Shown piece by piece: positions 57,483 through 64,000 of a stretch of 64,000 bases of DNA (its first letter is position 1; each line of letters begins with the position of its first letter). Both the position numbers and the translations under genes were made by a program. The stretch comes from Allobosea sp. (lineage in GTDB: Bacteria > Pseudomonadota > Alphaproteobacteria > Rhizobiales > Beijerinckiaceae). The DNA lies in contig JAAEQB010000076.1 of NCBI GenBank assembly GCA_024231975.1, positions 59,169 to 123,168 on the forward strand, given 5' to 3'. The notes beneath the pieces were generated by a model. It saw only the letters and a list, made by a program, of their open reading frames with translations, was not told where the DNA came from and ran no database searches.

Positions 57483-59189
57483 ATGAGCGTGATGGCCTGG
57501 TTTCAGTCGCGGGCGCCGCGATCGCATGCGGTCGCACCGCAGTTCGGTCAGGTCGAGCGGGTGATGCGCTCGCTCAGCAGCCAGATCGCCGGGGCTGCGG
57601 TCGCCATCGTCGCCGTCGCGATCGTCTTCGTCGTCATTGCGGCTGCCCGCTACAACGAGGCCAAGACGCGCGGCGATCTCGAGCAGAAGATGATGTCGCT
57701 GACCGCGATGATCGCCCATGCCTCGCCGCCGCTGATCCTGGCGCGCGACACCATCACCTTGAGCTACATCCTGGAATCGCTGAAGCGCGATCCCGATTTC
57801 GACGCCGGTTTCGTCGCCGACGATCTTGTCGCGCTCGCCTCGGCCGGTCGCAATGACGAGGCGCGGCTGTCGCTGACCCCCAATAAGCTCAGCCGGCTGC
57901 TCGGGCGGGAGCCCTGGGACGTGCTCGCCGAGCAGGACACGGTCCGGCTCGAGGACAAGACCTATGTGACGCAGCTGCTCTCGGTGCGCGTCGGCGGCTT
58001 CAGGAAGCAGATCGGCTATGTCGCCCTGCGCTTCGACAAGACCCGGCTCATCGCCCGCTCGGCCTGGGAGCAGTTCCTGACGATCGGCATCGGCATCGCC
58101 TTGCTCGTGGTGCTCGGGCCGCTGCTATGGATCTCGCTGTCGCGGACCATGCGGCCGCTGAAGAGCATGACGCGGGCGATTGTCGGCATCTCCGACGGCA
58201 AGCTCGACACGCCGATCGACGCTACCGGCCGCCAGGACGAGATCGGTGCGATCGCCAGGGCGCTCGGCGTGCTCAAGCTGCGCCTCGCCGAGCGGGCGAG
58301 CCTGCAGCAGCAGCAGCTGACGACCGAGGCGGAGCGCCACAGCCAGCAGAAGCGCACCGAGGAGGCGATCGCGCTGTTCCGCGGCGAGGTCGGCGTCGCG
58401 CTTGAAGCCTTCAAGAGCAATGCCGACCGGATGGGCGAGGCTTCCGACGGTCTGGCACGGGTCGCGGCCGAGTCGTCGGAGCGCGCTGCCCGGGCCGCCC
58501 AGAACTCGCACGGCGCCTCGGCCAATGTCGAGAACGCCGCCCAGGCGGCCGAGGAGATGGGCGCGGCGATCCGCGAGGTCGAGTTTCAGATCCGGCGCGT
58601 CCGCACCGAGATCGTCGAGGCGGCCTCCGCCTCGCGCGATACCGCCGGCACCGTCCAGGCTCTGGACGAGACGGCGCGGGCGATCGGCGAGGTGGTCAAT
58701 CTCATCCGCGATATCGCCGCGCAGACCAATCTGCTGGCGCTGAACGCGACGATCGAGGCGGCGCGGGCCGGCGAGGCCGGGCGTGGTTTTGCTGTGGTCG
58801 CGGCTGAGGTGAAGAGCCTGGCTTCGCAGACCGCCGACGCCACCGACCGGATCGTCAGCCAGGTCGGCGCCATCCAGGGCGCGACCACCGAGGTCGTCGA
58901 CGCCATCCAGAACATCGCCACGCGCATGGGCGCGATCGAGAGCTTCGCGAATTCGGTCGCGACCTCGATCGAGCAGCAGGCGATCGCCACCGGCGAGATC
59001 GCCAGCGGCGTCGCCATGGCGAGCACCTCGGCGCTCTCGGTCTCCAGCGATCTCAGCGTTCTCGCCGACAGCGTCGAGGAGACCGGCCGCTCGGCCGATC
59101 AGGTCCGCCATGCCGCCGGCGAGGTCTCGGCCCAGGCGATGCGGCTCGATTCGACCGTCGACCAGTTCCTCAAGCGCGTCGCCGCTTGA
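57483..59189 (+). CDS. Methyl-accepting chemotaxis protein
   Basis: 568 residues. Helix 1 (GAAVAIVAVAIVFVVIAA, residues ~38-55), a periplasmic domain of about 140 residues, helix 2 (LTIGIGIALLVVLGPLLWI), then HAMP (MRPLKSMTRAIVGISDGKLD) and a long cytoplasmic coiled coil whose tip has AAQTNLLALNATIEAARAG and GRGFAVVAAEVKSLA. It signals ligand occupancy to CheA/CheW. No CheR-tethering pentapeptide is at the C-terminus. Single gene; a GC hairpin follows. Confidence 0.93.
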   Translation: MSVMAWFQSRAPRSHAVAPQFGQVERVMRSLSSQIAGAAVAIVAVAIVFVVIAAARYNEAKTRGDLEQKMMSLTAMIAHASPPLILARDTITLSYILESLKRDPDFDAGFVADDLVALASAGRNDEARLSLTPNKLSRLLGREPWDVLAEQDTVRLEDKTYVTQLLSVRVGGFRKQIGYVALRFDKTRLIARSAWEQFLTIGIGIALLVVLGPLLWISLSRTMRPLKSMTRAIVGISDGKLDTPIDATGRQDEIGAIARALGVLKLRLAERASLQQQQLTTEAERHSQQKRTEEAIALFRGEVGVALEAFKSNADRMGEASDGLARVAAESSERAARAAQNSHGASANVENAAQAAEEMGAAIREVEFQIRRVRTEIVEAASASRDTAGTVQALDETARAIGEVVNLIRDIAAQTNLLALNATIEAARAGEAGRGFAVVAAEVKSLASQTADATDRIVSQVGAIQGATTEVVDAIQNIATRMGAIESFANSVATSIEQQAIATGEIASGVAMASTSALSVSSDLSVLADSVEETGRSADQVRHAAGEVSAQAMRLDSTVDQFLKRVAA

Positions 59190-59206
59190 GTCCGGGTGAA
59201 AACGAA

Positions 59207-59228
59207 ACGGGGCCCCGCAGGGCCCCGT
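59207..59228. terminator. Hairpin between convergent chemoreceptor and sodB genes
   Basis: ACGGGGCCC (59207-59215) pairs with GGGCCCCGT (59220-59228) around CGCA. On the minus strand it is followed by TTTCGTTTTCA, so it should terminate sodB; the plus side lacks a T run. Confidence 0.7.
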
Positions 59229-59253
59229 CGAAACTTACCGATCGGAATGACGA

Positions 59254-59853
59254 TCAGGCCTTGGCGCCGTCATAGAGCTCGGCGACGTAATCCCAGTTCA
59301 CCAGGCTGTCGAGGAACGCCTTGAGATAGTCCGGGCGGCGATTGCGGTAATCGATGTAGTAGGAGTGTTCCCAGACGTCGACGCCGAGGATCGGCGTGCC
59401 GCCATGGACCAGCGGGCTCTCGCCGTTCGGGGTCTTGCTGACGGCGAGCTTGCCGCCCTTGACCTCGAGCCAGGCCCAACCCGAGCCGAACTGGCCGACG
59501 CCGGCAGCGACGAAGTCTTCCTTGAACTTGTCGACCGAGCCGAAGGAATCGACGATCGCCTTCTCGAGCGCGCCCGGCAGCTTGCCGCCGCCATTCGGCT
59601 TCATCCACTTCCAGAAGTGAAGGTGGTTGTAGTGCTGGCCGGCATTGTTGAACACGGCCGGGTTCTTGCCGTAGGAGCCCTTGACGATCTCCTCGAGCGA
59701 TTTGCCCTCGAATTCCGTGCCCTTGATCGCGTTGTTGCCATTGTTGACATAGGCGAGGTGATGCTTGTCGTGATGGTATTCCAGCGTCTCCTTCGACATG
59801 TAGGGCTGGAGGGCGTCATGCGCATAGGGAAGATCGGGCAGGGTAAAGGACAT
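59254..59853 (-). CDS. sodB: Superoxide dismutase (Fe/Mn family, probably Fe)
   Basis: 199 residues. MSFTLPDLPYAHDALQPYMSKETLEYHHDKHH gives the first metal His; FNNAGQHYNHLHFWKWM the second with the iron-type Gln before HYNH; and GVDVWEHSYYIDYRNRRPDYL the Asp and third His. It dismutates superoxide to oxygen and peroxide in the cytoplasm. Iron preference is inferred from the AGQHYNH segment. AAAGGA lies just before the ATG in reverse orientation context. Divergent from the acidic protein gene. Confidence 0.95.
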   Translation of the reverse strand: MSFTLPDLPYAHDALQPYMSKETLEYHHDKHHLAYVNNGNNAIKGTEFEGKSLEEIVKGSYGKNPAVFNNAGQHYNHLHFWKWMKPNGGGKLPGALEKAIVDSFGSVDKFKEDFVAAGVGQFGSGWAWLEVKGGKLAVSKTPNGESPLVHGGTPILGVDVWEHSYYIDYRNRRPDYLKAFLDSLVNWDYVAELYDGAKA

Positions 59854-60135
59854 GGGGCCTCTCCTTGGGCTGTCGAAATCGCGACGTGAGAATGGCTGCA
59901 ATGACGCAACGCTTGGGCAATGATTGCCCGGCGGAACACCCGCCATTCGCCTGTTAGTTAAGCCCACCGGCGGGCAGCGGCAACCGCCGGACCCTGAGAA
60001 ATCCGGCAAGGCCCGCTTGCGTCTTGCGCGGAGGGCGCGTGCAGGCCGTTTGGTTGGCAATACCGCATGGTATCGATAGGTTAACCGGCGAGGCGGCAAG
60101 CTGTCGCAGCTCGTCTCGCCCCAAAGGAGCAAGCG

Positions 60136-61608
60136 TTGGTCAGGCTTTTCGTGGTTCTCGGGTTCGCCCTGCTGGTGGGCGGCGCCTATGCCATCGTCGA
60201 TGGCTGGCCATATCGTGTTCTGGAACGTGGCTTCACTGAAGTCATCCTGGGAGGACTGTCGCTCGTCGCCAGCCTGATCCTGCTCGCGCTCGCGGCGGTT
60301 CTCGCCGAGGTCCGCCGGCTCAAGGGGCTGGTCAGCGGCGTGATGGCAGTGGCGACGCTGTCGGAGCCGCGGGCCGACCAGCGGCCGACGCCGAACCCGG
60401 CGCCCGCGCGCCCGGAGCCCGCGCTCGATAAGGCGCCCGAGCCCGAGGCGAAGCCTGTCGGCATCGCCACCACATTGGCCGTCGGCGCAGGCGCGGCTGC
60501 CGTGGCCGGCGCGCTCACCGGCCTGGCGAAGACCGAAGAGAAGCCGGACGAAAAGACCACCGACGCGGATCATGCCGAAAAGGAGGAGGGCGACAAAGAC
60601 CTCTCCGATCATCGCGCTGAAGCTGCCGCCGAGCCGGTGCAGGCGCCGTCGACTGCGGCCGGCGAGATCGACGACTGGCTGCTGCCTCCCATCTCGCCGG
60701 TGCTCGATGTCGCCCCCGCGGATGTTCGCCCGGACGAGCGGGACGGGCACAATAAGGCGAACGACAGCGCCGAGGACACGCAGGACAAGCCGAAGCATCT
60801 GGACACCGCCGACATTGGCGAAACCGCGCATCCGGTTGACATGAAGGGCGACGATCCCGCCGAACCTGACGTCGCCGGGGTGGACGAGCCTGAAACCAAG
60901 CAGGACGAAGACGGGCGCGACGGCGTCTCCAAGCCGGAGATTGTGCCCGCGTCGAATTCCGAGGACCAGCTCTGGTGGCCGCGCATCGACCGCCCGACCC
61001 GGGAGGAGCCAACCTCTTCCGTCGACGATGAATTCAACGCATTGCGCGATCAGCTCGCCGGCGTCGTCAACGCGCCCGAAGTCGAGCCGCCGCGGCGTGG
61101 TCGCGGCACCCCGGACGTCGCCGAGAGCTGGATGGCGCCGCGGCCCTGGCCGCCGGTGACCCAGCCGCGCGATCCCGGCGCCTTGAGCGAAGTCGAGACC
61201 GAGCCCGCCGACAAGGCGGCGACGGAGGAGATGAAGGTCGGGCAGACGCCCGAGGAGGACAAGCCTTCTGTGTCCGGGCAGGAGACGGCATCCGAGTCGG
61301 AGCCGACGCCGCAGGAGGTCGTCGCACCCGTCTCCATCGAGGCGGACGCGTCGCCTGTCGAGAAAGCCGAGCCATCAGCGGCCGATGCCAAGGCAGTCGA
61401 GGCCAAGGCAATAGAGGCCAAGCCGAACGAGGAGCCCGCGGCGTCCGACGAGGGCGTGATCGGCGCCTATCGGGTCGGCGAGACACAGTTCACCATGTTC
61501 GCCGACGGCTCGATCCATGCGCGCACGCCGGATGGCGACTATGTCTTCGCCTCGATGGACGAGCTGAAGGCCTATCTCGCCAGCGAGAAGGACAAGCTCG
61601 GCGCCTAG
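60136..61608 (+). CDS. Membrane-anchored acidic disordered protein
   Basis: 490 residues from a TTG at 60136 with AAAGGAG six bases upstream; no other start fits. Two N-terminal helices (LFVVLGFALLVGGAYAIV and VILGGLSLVASLILLALAAVL) are followed by some 350 residues rich in Glu, Asp, Ala and Pro without apparent fold. The last ~50 residues are conserved-looking: GAYRVGETQFTMFADGSIHARTPDGDYVFAS then MDELKAYLASEKDKL. I do not know a function; a short beta-strand module on a long flexible tether is what the sequence shows. Its stop shares bases with the convergent gene. Confidence 0.65.
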   Translation: MVRLFVVLGFALLVGGAYAIVDGWPYRVLERGFTEVILGGLSLVASLILLALAAVLAEVRRLKGLVSGVMAVATLSEPRADQRPTPNPAPARPEPALDKAPEPEAKPVGIATTLAVGAGAAAVAGALTGLAKTEEKPDEKTTDADHAEKEEGDKDLSDHRAEAAAEPVQAPSTAAGEIDDWLLPPISPVLDVAPADVRPDERDGHNKANDSAEDTQDKPKHLDTADIGETAHPVDMKGDDPAEPDVAGVDEPETKQDEDGRDGVSKPEIVPASNSEDQLWWPRIDRPTREEPTSSVDDEFNALRDQLAGVVNAPEVEPPRRGRGTPDVAESWMAPRPWPPVTQPRDPGALSEVETEPADKAATEEMKVGQTPEEDKPSVSGQETASESEPTPQEVVAPVSIEADASPVEKAEPSAADAKAVEAKAIEAKPNEEPAASDEGVIGAYRVGETQFTMFADGSIHARTPDGDYVFASMDELKAYLASEKDKLGA

Positions 61609-63746
61609 CTCGAGCCTGCCAATTCACCGGCCTCGCTCCAGCCGCCGCCGGCCGCGGTGATGGCGAAGGCGTAGGCGAGGGCGGTCTCCTTCAGCGAGTC
61701 GAAGCGTCCGGCCGCCCCGGCATGGCCGGCGTCCATATTGGTGTGCAGCATGATCGGGCCACCGCCGGTCATGGTCGCGCGCAGGCGCGCAACCCATTTC
61801 GCCGGCTCCCAATAGGTCACGCGTGGATCGGCCAGCCCGCCCGTCGCCAGGATCGGCGGATAGGCCTGCGCCTTGACGTTGTCATAGGGCGAATAGCTGA
61901 GGATCGTCCGGAAGGCGGCGACGTCCCGGATCGGATCGCCCCATTCCGGCCATTCCATCGGGGTCAGCGGCAGGCTCTCGTCGAGGATGGTGTTGAGCAC
62001 GTCGACGAAGGGGACTTCGGCGATGATGCCGGCGAACAGCTCCGGCGCCAGATTGGCGACCGCGCCCATCAGCATGCCGCCGGCGCTGCCACCTTCGGCG
62101 ACGATACGGCCGCGGCTGGTGAAGCCCTGGGCCGCTAGCATCTCGCCGGCGGCGATGAAATCAGTGAAGCTGTTGGGCTTGTTCTGGCGTTTGCCGTCGA
62201 GATACCAGCCCCAGCCCTTGTCGGTACCGCCGCGGATATGGGCGATGGCATAGACGAAGCCGCGATCGACCAGGCTGAGCGGCCGCGTCCGAAACGAGGC
62301 CGACATCGCCGCGCCATAGGAGCCGTAACCGTAGAGCAGGCAGGGTGCCGAGCCATCCAGCTTCAGGTCGCGCCGGTGCAGCAGCGAGACCGGCACCCTG
62401 GCGCCGTCCTTGGCCGTCGCGAAGATGCGGCGCACGACATAGGCTTCGGAGTCGTGGCCGGACGGCACCTCCTGGCGCTTCACCAGGGTGCGCGCGCCGG
62501 TTGCGAGATCGTAGTCATAGGTCTCGGCCGGCCGCGCCATCGAGGCGTAGATGAAGCGCAAACGGTCGGTCTCGAACTCGTATCCGGCATCGACGCCGAG
62601 CCCATAGGCCTCTTCGTCGAAGGCGATGCTGCTTTCCGTCCCGCTTTCCAGGTCGCGAATGACGATGCGCGGCAGGCCCTCCTCGCGCTCCAGGCGGATC
62701 AGCCGGCCGGCGAGGCAGATATGGCTGAGAATGAGCCGGCCGCGCTTGTGCGGCACGAGGTCGACCCAGTTGGACGGCGAGGGATCGCTGAGCGGCGCGC
62801 TTACGATCTTGAAGTCTTCGGCGCCGTCGGCATTGGTCAGGATCAGCAATTCGTCGCCGTGATGCTCGACGCTATACTGGCGACCCGCCAGTCGCGGCGC
62901 GATCAGCCGGGGCTTGCCGGCCTCGTCGGCAAGATCGACCAGGCTGACCTCCGAGGTCTCGTGGTCGCTGCTCGAGATCAGCAGGAAGCGGCGCGACTGG
63001 GTCTGGTCGATATCGGCGAACAGGCCGGGATCTGTCTCCTCATAGAGCAGTTCGTCCGCGCTCTGCGGCGTGCCGAGCCGGTGGCGCAGCACGCGCGTCG
63101 GGCGGTGGTCGTCATCGAGCGCGACATAAGCGAAGGCGCTGGAATCGGCCGCCCAGATCATCTCGCCGGAGGTATCGGCGATCGCATCCGGCAGGTCCTT
63201 GCCGGTGGCGAGATCGCGCACGCGGATCAGGAACAGCTCCGAGCCGGCCTCGTCGGCGCTCCAGGCGAGGAGGCGATGGTCGGGGCTGTGCTCGGCATCG
63301 CCGAGATCGAAGAACTCCTTGCCCTCGGCAAGGGCGTCGGCATCGAGCATGACCTGCTCGCGCCCGCCCTTGCTGCCTTCGTTCGCGCGGGGCTTGCGGC
63401 AGATCAGCGGGTGTTCGCCGCCGCGCCGGTAACGGCTGTAATAGAGAAACGGGCCGTCCGGCTGCGGCGGCTCGCTGTCGTCCTCCTTGATGCGCCCGCG
63501 CATCTCTTTGATCAATTCGCGCTGGAGTGCCTTCGTCGGCGCCATCAGCGTGTCGCACCAGGCGTTCTCCGCCTCGATATGCTTGCGGATCTCGGCGGGC
63601 AGCGTGTCGGGGTCGCGCAGCACGTCGCGCCAGTTCTCGGCGCGCAGCCAGGCATAGTCGTCGTTCAGGCTGACGCCGTGGACGGTGCGGCCTTGCGGGC
63701 GAATCGCGGCAACCGGCGGCGAGGCGACCTTGCCTGGGCTAGTCAT
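61605..63746 (-). CDS. ptrB: Oligopeptidase B (S9 family)
   Basis: 713 residues. N-terminal beta-propeller with the family opening GVSLNDDYAWLRAENWRDVL; C-terminal alpha/beta hydrolase with Ser554 in EGGSAGGML, Asp640 in GGLADPRVTYWEP and His675 in NMDAGHAG. Spacings of 86 and 35 residues match those of E. coli oligopeptidase B. It cuts short peptides after Arg or Lys in the cytoplasm. The stop codon overlaps the stop of the convergent gene in a shared CTAG. Confidence 0.94.
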   Translation of the reverse strand: MTSPGKVASPPVAAIRPQGRTVHGVSLNDDYAWLRAENWRDVLRDPDTLPAEIRKHIEAENAWCDTLMAPTKALQRELIKEMRGRIKEDDSEPPQPDGPFLYYSRYRRGGEHPLICRKPRANEGSKGGREQVMLDADALAEGKEFFDLGDAEHSPDHRLLAWSADEAGSELFLIRVRDLATGKDLPDAIADTSGEMIWAADSSAFAYVALDDDHRPTRVLRHRLGTPQSADELLYEETDPGLFADIDQTQSRRFLLISSSDHETSEVSLVDLADEAGKPRLIAPRLAGRQYSVEHHGDELLILTNADGAEDFKIVSAPLSDPSPSNWVDLVPHKRGRLILSHICLAGRLIRLEREEGLPRIVIRDLESGTESSIAFDEEAYGLGVDAGYEFETDRLRFIYASMARPAETYDYDLATGARTLVKRQEVPSGHDSEAYVVRRIFATAKDGARVPVSLLHRRDLKLDGSAPCLLYGYGSYGAAMSASFRTRPLSLVDRGFVYAIAHIRGGTDKGWGWYLDGKRQNKPNSFTDFIAAGEMLAAQGFTSRGRIVAEGGSAGGMLMGAVANLAPELFAGIIAEVPFVDVLNTILDESLPLTPMEWPEWGDPIRDVAAFRTILSYSPYDNVKAQAYPPILATGGLADPRVTYWEPAKWVARLRATMTGGGPIMLHTNMDAGHAGAAGRFDSLKETALAYAFAITAAGGGWSEAGELAGSS

Positions 63747-63890
63747 GCTTGGTCTCCGCACTCGTTTGATCATTTCCAGGGAGGGGATCCATATATGGAT
63801 CGTTCTATCTTTGCCGATGACGACAGGTAGAGGTCGAGGCGGACACTGACAAGGACAACCTGTTGTAGCCCCCAAAAGCCCGGACATTTC

Positions 63891-64000
63891 TCACGGTGCT
63901 GCATGGGCCGCGATGAACTCGCGGGGTGAACGATATCCGAGCGACCTGTGCGGGTGAAGCTCGTTGTAGTGGTCGAACCATTCCGGCAGGGCGAGCATGA
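63891..64000 (-). mobile_element. 3' end of an IS3-family transposase (OrfB)
   Basis: Reading leftwards from the window edge the frame encodes ALPEWFDHYNELHPHRSLGY followed by RSPREFIAAHAAP and a stop at 63891. The YN..HPH.SLGYRSP.EF text is the C-terminus of the rve integrase domain of IS3-type transposases. Only the last 36 codons are inside the window, so completeness cannot be judged. The insertion-sequence terminus probably lies within 63830-63890, between ptrB's promoter region and the stop. Confidence 0.8.

Noticed and set aside
63795..63830. Very short reading frame (MDRSIFADDDR) before the IS
   Set aside because: Eleven codons, no ribosome-binding site; lies in the ptrB leader on the opposite strand.
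1..64000. CRISPR array, prophage or integrative island
   Set aside because: No regularly spaced direct repeats, no phage structural genes, no integrase beside the tRNA-His gene; only palindromic extragenic repeats were found.

Overview
The window is a high-GC chromosomal segment of an alphaproteobacterium of the order Hyphomicrobiales (Rhizobiales), most like Bosea or a close relative. This is inferred from gene content and style: TctABC with a Bug-type binding protein, AapJ-type binding proteins, DUF1236 and DUF1150 proteins, phasins, a PdhS-type histidine kinase, infC starting with AUU, and an alphaproteobacterial tRNA-His with A73 and a G1:U72 pair. No species name can be proven from the sequence alone. 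No prophage, CRISPR array, rRNA operon or replication origin is visible. The only mobile element is the 3' end of an IS3-type transposase at the right edge.

Layout. 1-8 kb: end of a small secreted protein, glyQS, a tiny membrane protein, and a three-gene set (GTP cyclohydrolase II-like, DUF1688, uracil phosphoribosyltransferase) that matches the URC uracil-catabolic genes. 8-15.7 kb: two DUF1236 proteins; a LysR-tctB-tctA-tctC operon whose tctB is broken by a 23-bp tandem duplication; an AllA-like protein; an EamA exporter and a glutathione S-transferase. 15.7-24 kb: acyl-CoA dehydrogenase, a membrane diguanylate cyclase, a PdhS-like kinase, two phasin-type genes with likely PhaR operators, and tRNA-His. 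24-28.2 kb: RidA, Hsp20, DUF1150, a hydrolase, a glycosyltransferase and infC.

28-36 kb: an RpiR-controlled amino-acid operon (class III aminotransferase, AapJ-like binding protein, Asp/Glu racemase-like enzyme), a TetR/MFS divergent pair with three near-perfect operators, and a second AapJ-like protein. 36-43 kb: translation genes rpmI-rplT and pheS-pheT, the latter pair interrupted by a GT21 glycosyltransferase. 43-47 kb: a fluoroacetate-dehalogenase-like hydrolase translationally coupled to a D-malate/tartrate dehydrogenase, two TerC paralogues and a phosphopantetheinyl transferase. 47-50.4 kb: three unrecognised envelope or secreted proteins, two of which share N- and C-terminal cysteine modules around unrelated centres. 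This is the least explained block in the window. 50.4-54 kb: azlCD, a class IV aminotransferase and a nitronate monooxygenase. 53.8-64 kb: murJ, a GT2 glycosyltransferase, a ChbG/HpnK-like deacetylase, a chemoreceptor, Fe-type superoxide dismutase, an acidic disordered membrane-anchored protein and oligopeptidase B.

Intergenic spaces hold several families of palindromic repeats, including a composite of three consecutive hairpins present twice, and intrinsic terminators. The best leads are the broken tctB, the paired cysteine-module proteins, the URC operon, the low-GC insert in glyS, the glycosyltransferase inside pheST, and three clear operator arrays (TetR, RpiR, PhaR). Nothing amounts to a demonstrably new system. 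All functions are read from motifs and family knowledge; no database search was possible.
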